Source: Caldilineaceae bacterium
Lineage (GTDB): Bacteria > Chloroflexota > Anaerolineae > Caldilineales > Caldilineaceae
Assembly: GCA_020846635.1 (NCBI GenBank)
Contig: JADLDO010000036.1
Location: 217,048 to 281,047, forward strand
Length of the DNA: 64,000 nucleotides
Direction of reading: 5' to 3'
In this document: positions 52,376 to 62,075 of the stretch, piece by piece
Layout: each line of letters starts with the position of its first letter
How positions within the stretch are numbered: the first letter of the stretch is position 1
Made by a program: the position numbers and the translations under genes
Notes under the pieces: model-generated
The model's database searches: none
Seen by the model: the letters and a program-made list of their open reading frames with translations, nothing else
What the model was told of the DNA's origin: nothing

Positions 52376-53491
52376 ATGAAAATTACAAAGATCGAAACCA
52401 TTCCCGTTAGCGTTCCCATCAATTCGCAGCGCGCCATTCGCAGCGGCCGTGGCTATCACACCATTTCTCTTTTCCTCATGGTCAAGGTCTACACCGATGA
52501 AGGTGTTGTTGGCCTGGGCGAGGTCTCCTGTACCGCAGCATGGAGTGGCGAAGATCATATTTCCGCCGCACGCATGATCGAAGCCTATCTCGCGCCGGTT
52601 CTGATTGGTCAAGACCCTACCCACATCGAACGCCTCACGACCTTAATGCGTAAGACCGTCGCCAATAACCCCTTCACCCGCTCAGCAATCGAGATGGCGC
52701 TCTGGGACATTTTGGGCAAGGTGGCGAATTTGCCCGTCTACCGGCTGTTGGGTGGGCCTGTGCGTGACTTTGTCACCACAAAGTATTCAGTCTCCGGCCA
52801 TCCTCCAGCCCAAGCCGCCGAAATCGCCGCCTGGGCTGTAGCGCAAGGTTTTCGCACCATGAAGGTCAAAGTCGGTATCGAACCTGAGGAAGATGTCGCC
52901 CGCGTTGCCGCGGTGCGAGAGGCCATTGGGCCTGATGTACGCCTCGGCGTGGATGCCAATGGCGGCTGGTCGCCGCGCGTCGCTATCCAAACCATTCCTC
53001 GCCTCTATGAATACAATATCTTCTTTGCCGAACAACCTGTTCCTGATCTCGATGTGGAATGGCTAGCCGATGTGCGTCGCCAGGTCGCAGTACCGATCAT
53101 GGCCGATGAGAGCGTTTACAGCCCGCAGGACGCTACGGCGATTGTGCGCGCCGGTGCTGCCGACATTCTCTCCGTCTATGTCGGCAAAGGAGGCGGCATT
53201 GGCCCTGCCCGCAAGATGGCAGCGATTGCCGAGGGGGCCGGGCTCGTCTGCACGATTGGCAGCAACTTGGAAATGGGTGTCGCCAGCGCCGCCATGATTC
53301 ACCTGGGCATGGCAACCAGTGCCATCGCCGCCGAAGATTTCCCCTGCGATATTTTGAGCGTCTTCTACTATGAGGATGATCTGCTCGTAGACCCGCTTCC
53401 CATCGAAGCAGGCAAAGCGCGGCCCCATGAAAAACCGGGTCTGGGCGTTGAACTTGACGAGAAAAAGCTAGACAAATACCGCATCCGCTAA
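52376..53491 (+). CDS. Mandelate racemase/muconate lactonizing enzyme family protein (MLE subgroup)
   Basis: A 371-residue enolase-superfamily protein. The KxK catalytic motif is in TMKVKVGIEPEEDV (about 161-174, Lys pair), Asp and Glu metal ligands are in GVDANGGWSP (about 190-199), FFAEQPVPD and IMADESVYS, and the final Lys in YVGKGGGIGPA (about 264-274). This layout fits the MLE subgroup, whose members include muconate cycloisomerases, dipeptide epimerases and sugar-acid-related enzymes. It differs clearly from the ManD-type copy at 29280-30494, which lacks KxK. It is monocistronic between two terminator-like hairpins and a thioredoxin gene. Confidence 0.9.
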   Translation: MKITKIETIPVSVPINSQRAIRSGRGYHTISLFLMVKVYTDEGVVGLGEVSCTAAWSGEDHISAARMIEAYLAPVLIGQDPTHIERLTTLMRKTVANNPFTRSAIEMALWDILGKVANLPVYRLLGGPVRDFVTTKYSVSGHPPAQAAEIAAWAVAQGFRTMKVKVGIEPEEDVARVAAVREAIGPDVRLGVDANGGWSPRVAIQTIPRLYEYNIFFAEQPVPDLDVEWLADVRRQVAVPIMADESVYSPQDATAIVRAGAADILSVYVGKGGGIGPARKMAAIAEGAGLVCTIGSNLEMGVASAAMIHLGMATSAIAAEDFPCDILSVFYYEDDLLVDPLPIEAGKARPHEKPGLGVELDEKKLDKYRIR

Positions 53492-53598
53492 CCAAAATCC
53501 ATAGCGTCATACGCTCGCGCTAGGTCATGACTTTGCATGTACCGCCAATCCGAGTAAGATCAACCGAGGAACCTGAATCGGAAAAGAAGGAAGATGCA

Positions 53599-54228
53599 AT
53601 GCCTGCCTATCGTGAACCACACCCTTACCGAATTTCACGTCGCGCCCTACTGCAAGCCACACTCTCGATACCCTTCGCTGCCATACTTGTAGCTTGTGGC
53701 AGCGACAGCCAGACCAGCGCGCGGCTACCCTCTGTGACGCTCGATACATTTCCCACCGGTCTGGGCCGCGGCTATCCGCTGGGCACGCTGACCGGCGTTG
53801 ACAATTCCACAACAGGGATCAACAAAGGCGATGTCGCACCCAATTTCCGGCTCCAGCTCAGTGACGACCAGGGCCTCTATCTCTCGGACCTGGCAGGCCA
53901 CCCAATCCTGATTAACTTCTGGGCGACCTGGTGTGGCCCATGTCGCTTGGAGATGCCCGAAATTGTCAGCCACGCAAACAATGATTCCGATCTGGTCGTT
54001 CTCGCCATCAATGTCCAAGAGCAACAGGAGCCGATTGCAGCCTTTGCCGGTGACTTCAACATGACCATGCCCGTTGTGCGCGATGTAGATGCCGATATTC
54101 GCGACCTCTACAAAGTAGGAGGGATGCCGACAAGCGTTTTTATCGACCGTCAGGGCAAGGTCGTCACCTATTGGATGGGTGTTATGTCACCCAACAAGCT
54201 GGAAGAACTCGTTGCCGGTATCCTCTAG
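53599..54228 (+). CDS. TlpA/ResA-type thioredoxin lipoprotein
   Basis: A 209-residue exported disulfide oxidoreductase. The N-terminus has a possible Tat-type sequence (SRRALLQ) and a lipobox-like VACG near residue 37, so it is probably a membrane-anchored lipoprotein. The domain begins GDVAPNFRLQLSDDQGLYLS (about 80-99) and has the active-site NFWATWCGPCRLEMPE (about 110-125) with CxxC and the cis-Pro in GGMPTSVFIDRQGKVV (about 173-188). It would reduce disulfides outside the cytoplasm, e.g. during cytochrome c maturation. AAGGAAG supports the ATG at 53599 rather than the upstream frame. A small membrane protein gene follows after nine bases. Confidence 0.92.
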   Translation: MPAYREPHPYRISRRALLQATLSIPFAAILVACGSDSQTSARLPSVTLDTFPTGLGRGYPLGTLTGVDNSTTGINKGDVAPNFRLQLSDDQGLYLSDLAGHPILINFWATWCGPCRLEMPEIVSHANNDSDLVVLAINVQEQQEPIAAFAGDFNMTMPVVRDVDADIRDLYKVGGMPTSVFIDRQGKVVTYWMGVMSPNKLEELVAGIL

Positions 54229-54237
54229 CCATCACCC

Positions 54238-54705
54238 ATGTCCAGTTCTCCCATCGTCGATGCCGGCTATCGTCTTCACCCCCTCGACCTACAGGGTGCT
54301 GCGCGCCACGTTGTCATTGCCAACGTCACCTATCAAGGGATAGAGAGCATGACGCCGGTTCTCCATTTTGAGGGCCAATCCAAACGCTTGGTGCTCACAC
54401 CCGAACAGGTGAACCAAATGGTGGAGATCACCGGCACGACCCTCTTCCCTCAATGGATCGGGATTGGCGTGATCCTGCAACCCCAAAAGAGCAAAAGGCA
54501 AACGAGCATCGTGATCAAGGCGATCACGCCGAAGCAGCGCGGCCAGCCTATGCCGGTATACGTTCACGAAGACAAACGGGGATGGCGCTTATCCCTGATC
54601 GTTGTCGGCTCGCTCATCGCGGCAAGTGGCCTCTTCGTCGTGTTCAACATCACCAGCCTCCTGGCAGCTATCCAAGAGTTGCGCGCCAATTGGCCCCTGC
54701 GTTGA
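54238..54705 (+). CDS. Hypothetical protein with C-terminal membrane helix
   Basis: A 155-residue protein. The soluble N-terminal 110 residues are rich in beta-type segments (HVVIANVTYQGIESMTPVLHF), followed by one membrane helix near the C-terminus (LSLIVVGSLIAASGLFVVF, about 119-137) and a basic end. Not recognised. It is co-directional with the TlpA gene, with nine bases between, and is probably co-transcribed; its role might relate to the thioredoxin. The -35 of the next promoter overlaps its stop. Confidence 0.75.
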   Translation: MSSSPIVDAGYRLHPLDLQGAARHVVIANVTYQGIESMTPVLHFEGQSKRLVLTPEQVNQMVEITGTTLFPQWIGIGVILQPQKSKRQTSIVIKAITPKQRGQPMPVYVHEDKRGWRLSLIVVGSLIAASGLFVVFNITSLLAAIQELRANWPLR

Positions 54706-54730
54706 CGCCCCCCTCGATTCTTCGTATAAT
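54702..54730 (+). promoter_or_regulatory. Near-consensus sigma-70 promoter overlapping a stop codon
   Basis: TTGACG at 54702-54707 (5 of 6) and a perfect TATAAT at 54725-54730 are exactly 17 bases apart. The -35 contains the TGA of the preceding gene. Transcription would start near 54737, leaving a leader of about 130 bases before the TTG at 54866. Confidence 0.8.
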
Positions 54731-54865
54731 CGCATGGGCGTGCATATGAATTGAATGAGCCATTGAATCATGAGGCATTGGTTGAGGAATCGACTGGGTA
54801 TCTTTGGCGCGTTACAACGACCAGTCAATTCCATCCGACACATAGCGCAGAAAGCATAGTGCCAG

Positions 54866-56374
54866 TTGTCCGAAGAAGATGATTTTGACATCGTTCCAGA
54901 TGATGAAGTAGTTGGTGGTTCCCGCTCCACATGGCTATGGGTGAGCATCATCGCGGTCGTAGCCCTCTTTGCCTTTGGCGTGGGTGCGGCATTTATGATC
55001 CTGTCAGACCGGATGGGGACTGGTTCACCCACAGCCACCCCCGACCTGTCAGTCATCGCGCCGCCCCCCGTTGCGCTGATCACCGCGACGCTGACGCTAA
55101 CACCAAACGGCACGATCACGGTCACAGGCACGCCAACCGGCACACCCACAGTAACGGTGACACCTTCCCCAACGGCAACACCCTTTTGCACACAGCCGGT
55201 AGAAGATCTCTTTGTGCCACTCTATAGCCAGGCCCAATTCGGCTGTGCCACCAACAGTGCCGCCATTGTCTGGGCCGCCTATCAGCCCTTTGAACGCGGC
55301 AGTATGCTCTGGCGCAGCGACCGCGACACCTCCTATGTCTTCTATACCAATGGCAGTTGGTTTCCCATTGAACAAGGCTGGGATGGTGGCCCTATGGCCG
55401 ACCGCGGCGCGCCACCTCCTGGACTCCAGGCTCCCCAACGAGGCTTTGGCTGGGTTTGGAGTCACAGCGACGAGATCTTCAACGGTCTTGGCTGGGCAGG
55501 CGACCAGGAGAAGGGATTTTGCGCGCTCGTCCAGGAATTCGAGCGAGGCTTTATTCTGCGTAGCGCAAACGTGGCAAGCTGCACGCCCGAAAACCTCTAT
55601 AACTTTGCTGCTGCCGGCGATTGGACGCCGCTGCTCCTCGCCGCCGCAGATAGTGGTCAATGGCGCAATGTCCCATCCGCTGAATTACCAGCGCAACAAG
55701 GGGGTGAGCGCCCCGCGGCTGGTATAACACGCCCAGCGCCACAAGGGATCTTTGACGCGCGCAACGCCAGCGCAGTCACGCTTGATGGCAACTTCAATGA
55801 TTGGCCCGATGCCTGGGTTCCGATCAATGCCCTGATTGTAGGCGCAGATCGCCACACAGGCCCCGGCGATCTTTCCGCCAACTTTCAAGTGGGTTGGAAC
55901 GCCAACGGGCTTATGCTCGCCGTCCGTGTCAATGACGATCTATATCGCCCCGGCCCCATCGGCAGTAATCTCTGGCAAGGTGACAGTCTCGAACTCCAAT
56001 TCGACCGCCAACTCGCCGAAGATTTCAACTCTACACAGGCCGACGCCGATGACTATCAGGTTGGCATTGCTTTTGACAACAACCTGACCGCCATCCGCGG
56101 TTATCTCTGGCTGCCCTTTGAGCGCGAAGCAGAGCTAGCTTTACCAGGATCCGTCGTCGCCGTGGAGCGCGGCTACCAGGTCGAGGTACTCATCCCGTGG
56201 TATGTCTTTGACCTGCCAGGGGCTCCTTCCACAGACCGCGCCTATGGCTTTAATCTCAGCGTCAACGACAATGATAGTGACAGCTTTGCTCAAGAGGTGG
56301 TCTTGTCTGCTTCACCTGCGCGTACAACCCACGACAACCCGACCGAATGGGGTACGCTGCGCCTCCTTCCCTAG
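54866..56374 (+). CDS. Membrane-anchored protein with C-terminal CBM9-like sugar-binding domain
   Basis: A 502-residue protein. An acidic N-terminus (SEEDDFDIVPDDE) leads into a transmembrane helix at about 23-47 (LWVSIIAVVALFAFGVGAAF) and a Thr/Pro linker (GTPTGTPTVTVTPSPTATP). Then comes a globular middle part (about 110-290) and a C-terminal CBM9-like beta-sandwich (about 297-502), with TLDGNFNDWPDAWVP, SANFQVGWNANGLMLAVRVNDD and GDSLELQFDRQL. The start is a TTG, as a stop codon lies in frame just upstream and no ATG fits. It is driven by the promoter at 54702-54730. It is likely to bind sugars outside the cell; there is no catalytic motif. Confidence 0.82.
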   Translation: MSEEDDFDIVPDDEVVGGSRSTWLWVSIIAVVALFAFGVGAAFMILSDRMGTGSPTATPDLSVIAPPPVALITATLTLTPNGTITVTGTPTGTPTVTVTPSPTATPFCTQPVEDLFVPLYSQAQFGCATNSAAIVWAAYQPFERGSMLWRSDRDTSYVFYTNGSWFPIEQGWDGGPMADRGAPPPGLQAPQRGFGWVWSHSDEIFNGLGWAGDQEKGFCALVQEFERGFILRSANVASCTPENLYNFAAAGDWTPLLLAAADSGQWRNVPSAELPAQQGGERPAAGITRPAPQGIFDARNASAVTLDGNFNDWPDAWVPINALIVGADRHTGPGDLSANFQVGWNANGLMLAVRVNDDLYRPGPIGSNLWQGDSLELQFDRQLAEDFNSTQADADDYQVGIAFDNNLTAIRGYLWLPFEREAELALPGSVVAVERGYQVEVLIPWYVFDLPGAPSTDRAYGFNLSVNDNDSDSFAQEVVLSASPARTTHDNPTEWGTLRLLP

Positions 56375-56417
56375 TCCAACCATTCTGCAATTCTAACTCG
56401 TCAGGAGTCCTTTCCAT

Positions 56418-57029
56418 ATGGCTTTTCCGCCACCCTTCTATCGTTGGCGTCCTCATCCCTGGCATGGTTTGGAGACAGGTCCAAACCCGCCCTATATCGT
56501 CAACGCCTATATTGAGATTACCCCCTTCGATCTGATGAAGTACGAGATCGACAAGACAACCGGCTATCTACGCGTAGACCGCCCGCAGCGCAGTTCATCG
56601 CAGCCGCCCGCGCTCTACGGTTTTATCCCACGCACCTATTGTGACAAACACGTAGCGAAGCTCTCCGCCACAGCCAAGACGGGCGATGGCGACCCCCTCG
56701 ATATCTGTGTCATCAGCGAACGCCCCATCAATCGCAGCGAGGTCATCCTCACGGCACGCATTGTCGGCGGCCTTGATGTCAACGATGGCGGCGAGGCCGA
56801 CGACAAGATCATCGCTGTCCTACAAAATGACAATGTATGGGGCAAGGCCGAAGACATTTCCGACATACCACCGATTATGGTGGAGCGCCTTAGCCACTAC
56901 TTTGCTACCTATAAAATGATTCCAGGCGAAGAGTCCAAGCTCAAGGTGGAGCGCATCTATAACCGCGAACACGCACTGAAGGTCGTTGAAGCCGCGATGG
57001 CTGATTACTTCGAAGAGTATGGAGCCTAA
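56418..57029 (+). CDS. ppa: Inorganic pyrophosphatase (family I)
   Basis: A 203-residue cytosolic enzyme that splits pyrophosphate to two phosphates and pulls biosynthetic reactions forward. Family I motifs are [11 protein letters not shown] (about 64-74), the metal-binding [11 protein letters not shown] (about 92-102) and [11 protein letters not shown] (about 127-137). The N-terminal [32 protein letters not shown] region carries the substrate Lys and Glu residues. The ATG at 56418 follows CAGGAG. The methyltransferase gene starts inside its last codons. Confidence 0.95.
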   Translation: MAFPPPFYRWRPHPWHGLETGPNPPYIVNAYIEITPFDLMKYEIDKTTGYLRVDRPQRSSSQPPALYGFIPRTYCDKHVAKLSATAKTGDGDPLDICVISERPINRSEVILTARIVGGLDVNDGGEADDKIIAVLQNDNVWGKAEDISDIPPIMVERLSHYFATYKMIPGEESKLKVERIYNREHALKVVEAAMADYFEEYGA

Positions 57030-57651
57030 AGAGCTAAACGCAGCCACTGCCGCCACCCGCTGTCGTTGGGACGAGCGCTATGCCCACGGTGTCACCCCCT
57101 GGGACACGCAAATCACGCCGCCAGAGGTAATTGACTTTTGGCAAAGCGCGCGCCTCCCGCGCCAGGGAGTGGCGCTCGACCTGGGCTGTGGCCCTGGCAC
57201 AAACGTCCGCTATCTCGCCAGCCTCGGTCTGACCGCAATCGGCGTTGAGATCGCCGGCGCACCTTTACTTATGGCGCGGCGTCGCCTTCAACAACAAACG
57301 ATGGACCTAAGCGGACGCGTTCGCTTGGTCGCCGGTGATGTTTGCCTCTTGCCCTTCTCCCAACTCAACGCAGCCTATATCCTCGATGTAGGCTGCTTGC
57401 ACAGCTTGCCACCTGCGCTGCGTCCCGCTTACGTCGAAAACGTACTCGCTCACCTGGCCCCCGGCGGCTACTATCATCTCTATGGCTTTGATGCTGACCC
57501 AGCCAATCCCGAACCCACTTCAGGGCCATCCGGCCTTTTGCCAGGAGAAGTCGCCCAACGCTTTGCGCCCGCCTGTGTCATGGTGGGGGAGACCATCGCC
57601 CGCCCAGACCGACGCCCCTGCCGCTGGTACCTGCTGCAACGCACCCAGTAG
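57019..57651 (+). CDS. Class I SAM-dependent methyltransferase (TPMT-like)
   Basis: A 210-residue methyltransferase. The start is like thiopurine methyltransferase ([25 protein letters not shown]), followed by the SAM-binding motif I in [16 protein letters not shown] (about 52-67), [17 protein letters not shown] (about 75-91) and the acidic [15 protein letters not shown] (about 120-134). The ATG at 57019 overlaps the last 11 bases of ppa, so it is translated with that gene. The substrate is unknown; related proteins methylate small thiols or selenium or tellurium oxyanions. Confidence 0.9.
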   Translation: MEPKELNAATAATRCRWDERYAHGVTPWDTQITPPEVIDFWQSARLPRQGVALDLGCGPGTNVRYLASLGLTAIGVEIAGAPLLMARRRLQQQTMDLSGRVRLVAGDVCLLPFSQLNAAYILDVGCLHSLPPALRPAYVENVLAHLAPGGYYHLYGFDADPANPEPTSGPSGLLPGEVAQRFAPACVMVGETIARPDRRPCRWYLLQRTQ

Positions 57652-57779
57652 CCCCCAATTTCCAACTTGATCGCATTGAAACGCGGCTGAAAATCGTCTA
57701 TTAAGTAGGAGCCTTGCGCCCATTGGGTCCAACGCGCACATCGATTGCTCCCATTGCGATGCACACGGAGTACCAAACT

Positions 57780-60700
57780 ATGCCACTTAATCGTTTATCA
57801 ACGGCGCTCGTTGGCATAACCTTCGCCACGTTCGTTGTTGCTTGCACACCCGTCAAGCCCGAAGCGGCCCAGCCCCCCAATCCGACAGCAGCCAACGCTG
57901 CGGTAAAAGATTCTGACGCAGCCGCCACCCTGCCCGTTCTTGCCACCGCGGCCGAATATGTCAACCGCGGCCTGACGGCAGCAGGGGACGGCAAATTCAC
58001 GCAGGCGATTGCCGACTACACTGCCGCGCTTGAAATCGACCCCAAGCTTGCCACGGCCTATCTCAACCGCGGCATCGCCTATGCCTCTCTACAACAGTAC
58101 GACTCTGCACTCAGCGATTTTGATCGCGCCATTGAGCTTGTCGAAGATATGCCCCTGGCCTACAGCGCCCGCGCCCAGGCCTATCTTGCCCTGGGAGATG
58201 CCGAACGCGCATTGGCAGACCTCAGCCGCGCCCTTGCCATCAATCCCGATGACGCCAATCTTTATGTGGAACGCGGCCAAATTTTCGCCCAGCTAGAGGA
58301 AAATGAGCGCGCACTCGCCGAATATGAGCGCGCCCTGGAACTTGACCCCGACAACGTCAACGCCTATTACAATCGCGCTCGTTTCTATGAACTCACGGGG
58401 CAACTCGACTTGGCGCTCGCCGACTATACCCGTGTCATCGAGCTAGACCCCAATAACGCCTCCGCCTATAACAGCCGCGGCAACATCCACCAGCAACAAG
58501 GCAATCTAGAGCTAGCCCGCGCTGACTACTCCCAGGCGATCGAAGTAGACCCGAACCTGGGCAGCGCCTACTCCAACCGCGCCCGCCTCGAAGATGCCGG
58601 GGCCTCGCCCGAAGCCGCCATTGCGGACTATACCCAGGTCATCGAGCTAGACCCTAACAACGCCAGTGCCTACAACAGCCGCGCCAACGCCTATCGCGAT
58701 TTGGGCGATAGCGCTGCTGCCATCGCTAACTACACCCAGGCAATCGCACTCGACCCGAACTTGACCAGTGCCTACACCAACCGCGCGCGCCTGCTTTCCG
58801 ACCAGGGTGATTACGAGGCTGCCATCGCCGACTACACGCGCGTCATTGAACTTGACCCGCAGAACGCCAGCGCCTTCACCAACCGTGGCAACGCCTATCG
58901 CGTGTTGAAAAAGCTAGACCTGGCGCTGGCTGACTATACCCAGGCCATCACCCTCGATCCTTCTCTGGCAAGCGCCTACAGCAGTCGCGCCCGCGTCCAT
59001 GAGAGCCAGGGCGATTTTACCGCAGCCATTGCCGACTACACCACCGCGCTCGGCCTGGCTCCCGACGATGCAGAATCCTACATCAATCGCGGTAATGCCT
59101 TCCTCCAGCTTCCTGATGCCGCCAAAGCCATCGCAGATTTTTCGGCGGCGATTGAACGCTCACCCGAAGCCGCCGCGGCCTACGCAGGGCGTGGCCGCGC
59201 CTATGAGATGCAAGAAAATGCGGCTGCCGCGCTCGCCGACTTTAGCCAGGCCATCACCCTCGCGCCCAGCGAACCCAACAGCTATGTCAATCGCGCCAAT
59301 CTCTACCGCCTACAAGGCGAATTGGCGTTGGCCCTTGACGACTATAGCCTCGCCATTGACCTAGCGCCTACGAATGTCAGCGCCCTTCTCAGCCGCGCCG
59401 CTCTCTACACCGAACAGGGGGAACTCGACGCGGCCCTGGCGGATTACAATGCGGTGTTGGCAATTGACGCCAAGCTGACCTCGGCCCTCAGCAGTCGCGC
59501 CCGTATCTACGAATTGCAGGGCGCATATTCAAAGGCAGTTACAGACTATACAACGCTCATCGAATTGTCGCCCGAAGACCCGAGCCTGTATGCAGCGCGC
59601 GGCAACGCGTACAGTGCCTTAGAGCGCGCAAGCCTGGCCCTTACCGATTTTGACCGCGCCCTGACCTTCGACCCGGCCCACGGCCCTGCCCACGCCGGAC
59701 GCGCCCGCATTTACGAGCAGCAAGGCGACCTTGAAGGCGCGCTTGTCGAATACAGCGCGGCCATCACCGCCAACCCACAGGACCCCTCCCTCCTCACCAG
59801 TCGCGCCAACCTCTATCAAACATTGGGGCAGATCGACGCGGCCCTCGCCGACTATACGCAAGCCATCGCACTCAGCCCTGACCTAGCTTCGGCCTATTCG
59901 GGGCGCGGGCGCATCTATGAATCGCAAAGCAAACTCGCCGAAGCGTTGGCCGACTATTCAAAGGCAATCGAACTCGATCCCGCCAGCGCCACCCACTACA
60001 ACGCCCGTGGCAATGCCTATCTCACACAAGGCACGCTCGATCTGGCGCGGGCAGATTTCGACAAAGCCATCGAACTCGACGCCAAACTTGTCTCGGCCTA
60101 TATCAACCGCGGGCGCGCCTTTGTGGTGCAGGGCGACCTCGAAGCTGCGCTGCACGATCTAACCCAGGCGGTCACGCTCGACCCCAAGAGCGCCGCCGCC
60201 TATAACAGCCGCGCCAATGTCTATCGCGAGTTAGGCGATAATGACGCAGCACTCGCCGATTACACCAAAGCCGTTGAACTCGACAATACCCTTGTCGCCG
60301 CCTACAGCAGCCGCGCCCGCATCTATGAAGAGCAGCAAGAGTATTCTTTGGCGATTGACGATCACACGCGCATCATTGAACTCGAACCGCAGAGCGCCAC
60401 AGCCTACAACAACCGCGGCAGCGTCTACCAGGCATGGAACGACTATAAGGATGCCATTGCTGACTTCACACAGGCAATCACGCTGGACCCCACCCTCGCC
60501 ACGGCCTACAGCAACCGCGGACGCGCTCATCAGGTGCTAGGCGACTTTGGTTCGGCACTAGCTGACCTCAACAAGGCCATCGAGCTTTCGCCCAACGACG
60601 CCGCCGTCTATACAGCGCGCGGTGATCTCTATCGTACCCAGGACGAGCTGACCTCCGCCATCGCCGACTACACCCAGGCACTCACACTGGATCCCGCAGC

Positions 60701-62075
60701 CGCCGCCACCTATGGCAGCCGCGGTCGTGCCCATGAATCCTTGCGTGACTACGCCGCGGCACTGGCCGACTACACCAAAGCCATCGAACTAGCGCCGGAT
60801 GCAGCCAACAACTTTATCAACCGCGCCAATGTCTATTCCGTACAAGGCGATTACGCAAACGCCATTGCCGACTACAGCGCTGCCTTAGCCCTGGATGAAA
60901 CGCTTACCGTGGCCTACGTCGGTCGTGGGCTGGCCCATTTGGGGCTGCAAGACCCCGAAGCGGCCCTGGCTGATCTAGAGATCGCGATTGAACTAGATCC
61001 CAAAGCAGCCAATGTCTACAGCAGCCGGGCGCGCATCTACGAAAGCCAAGAGGAGTGGGCGCTTGCCAAAGCCGACTACACCAAAGCCATTACGCTCGCG
61101 CCGAAAGATGCCAATGCCTATATAGGCCGGGCCAATCTCGCCATTCGTCAGGAGAACTATCTTGCCGCGCTCGAAGACCTAGATGCCGCGATTGAGATCG
61201 ATCCGGCGCTCACCTCAGCCTATCTCAATCGCGCCTATGCCTATCAAAGTCTGGGCGATGTCGAGCGCGCCCTGGCTGATTACAATACAGTGATTGAACT
61301 GGATCCCACGATTGCTGCCGCCTATTCTGGCCGCGCACGTGCCCATGAACTCTCTGAGAACGTCGATCAAGCGTTGGCCGATTATTCCAAATCCATTGAA
61401 CTTGCACCAACGCAAACCAATAATTACCTTAGCCGGGCCAACATCCTTACCGGCAAGGCCGATCTGGACGGCGCGCTGGCCGACTACAGCAAAGCGCTGG
61501 AATTAGACGCCACGCTCACCGCCGCCTATCTTGGCCGCGCCAATATCTACCAGCGCCAGGATAATTTGGACGGCGCAATCGCCGACTATTCCAAAGCGCT
61601 AGAGCTTGACACCACCCTAATTCCGGCCTATCTCAACCGCGGCAATGCCTATGCGGCCAAAGGAGAGCATGACCTTGCCATCGCTGACCATAGCAAAGCC
61701 ATTGAGCTTGATGGCAAGCTGGCCGCGGCCTATTTTATGCGCGGCAATGTCTATGCGCTCAAGACTGAATATGATACTGCCGTGGCAGATTTCACCACGG
61801 CCATCGAACTAGATCCCACGCTTGCCATTGCCTTCGTCAACCGCGGCAACGCCTATAATAACCTCGGCAACACCGACCTGGCCCTGGCCGACCACACCCG
61901 CGCCATCGAGCTAAGCCCCGACTTTGCCATTGCCTACTACAGCCGCGGCCTCGTCTATCGTAACCGCGGCGAGAATGACAAAGCCATCGCCGACTTCCAA
62001 AAAACCGTCGAACTTTCGGCAGGTGACAACCTCGGCACCTTAGCCGAGGAGCAAATCGGCGAGTTAGGCGGCTAA
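57780..62075 (+). CDS. Giant lipoprotein made of about 40 TPR units
   Basis: A 1431-residue protein. An N-terminal signal sequence with hydrophobic core STALVGITFATFVV ends in a VACTP lipobox (Cys near residue 22). After a short Pro/Ala linker the rest (from about residue 58 to the end) is tetratricopeptide repeats of 34 residues with the pattern AIADYTQAIELDPNNASAYNSRG, about 40 copies. The 102-bp period is visible in the DNA. The ATG at 57780 has GGAG upstream; the earlier start at 57714 lies in the promoter region. Such a solenoid should be a long superhelical rod outside the membrane for protein-protein contacts. Its stop overlaps the stop of the convergent dehydratase gene. Confidence 0.9.
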   Translation: MPLNRLSTALVGITFATFVVACTPVKPEAAQPPNPTAANAAVKDSDAAATLPVLATAAEYVNRGLTAAGDGKFTQAIADYTAALEIDPKLATAYLNRGIAYASLQQYDSALSDFDRAIELVEDMPLAYSARAQAYLALGDAERALADLSRALAINPDDANLYVERGQIFAQLEENERALAEYERALELDPDNVNAYYNRARFYELTGQLDLALADYTRVIELDPNNASAYNSRGNIHQQQGNLELARADYSQAIEVDPNLGSAYSNRARLEDAGASPEAAIADYTQVIELDPNNASAYNSRANAYRDLGDSAAAIANYTQAIALDPNLTSAYTNRARLLSDQGDYEAAIADYTRVIELDPQNASAFTNRGNAYRVLKKLDLALADYTQAITLDPSLASAYSSRARVHESQGDFTAAIADYTTALGLAPDDAESYINRGNAFLQLPDAAKAIADFSAAIERSPEAAAAYAGRGRAYEMQENAAAALADFSQAITLAPSEPNSYVNRANLYRLQGELALALDDYSLAIDLAPTNVSALLSRAALYTEQGELDAALADYNAVLAIDAKLTSALSSRARIYELQGAYSKAVTDYTTLIELSPEDPSLYAARGNAYSALERASLALTDFDRALTFDPAHGPAHAGRARIYEQQGDLEGALVEYSAAITANPQDPSLLTSRANLYQTLGQIDAALADYTQAIALSPDLASAYSGRGRIYESQSKLAEALADYSKAIELDPASATHYNARGNAYLTQGTLDLARADFDKAIELDAKLVSAYINRGRAFVVQGDLEAALHDLTQAVTLDPKSAAAYNSRANVYRELGDNDAALADYTKAVELDNTLVAAYSSRARIYEEQQEYSLAIDDHTRIIELEPQSATAYNNRGSVYQAWNDYKDAIADFTQAITLDPTLATAYSNRGRAHQVLGDFGSALADLNKAIELSPNDAAVYTARGDLYRTQDELTSAIADYTQALTLDPAAAATYGSRGRAHESLRDYAAALADYTKAIELAPDAANNFINRANVYSVQGDYANAIADYSAALALDETLTVAYVGRGLAHLGLQDPEAALADLEIAIELDPKAANVYSSRARIYESQEEWALAKADYTKAITLAPKDANAYIGRANLAIRQENYLAALEDLDAAIEIDPALTSAYLNRAYAYQSLGDVERALADYNTVIELDPTIAAAYSGRARAHELSENVDQALADYSKSIELAPTQTNNYLSRANILTGKADLDGALADYSKALELDATLTAAYLGRANIYQRQDNLDGAIADYSKALELDTTLIPAYLNRGNAYAAKGEHDLAIADHSKAIELDGKLAAAYFMRGNVYALKTEYDTAVADFTTAIELDPTLAIAFVNRGNAYNNLGNTDLALADHTRAIELSPDFAIAYYSRGLVYRNRGENDKAIADFQKTVELSAGDNLGTLAEEQIGELGG
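57950..62040 (+). repeat. 102-bp tandem TPR coding repeat array
   Basis: The coding DNA repeats with a 102-bp (34-codon) period, about 40 times, with recurring GCCGACTACACCCAGGCNATC and ATCGAACTCGACCC-type words. Units have diverged, with no identical adjacent copies seen, so the array looks old. Confidence 0.8.

Noticed and set aside
57950..62040. Possible CRISPR-like array because of regular repeats
   Set aside because: The 102-bp period is in frame and codes TPR units, with no unique spacers between identical short repeats.
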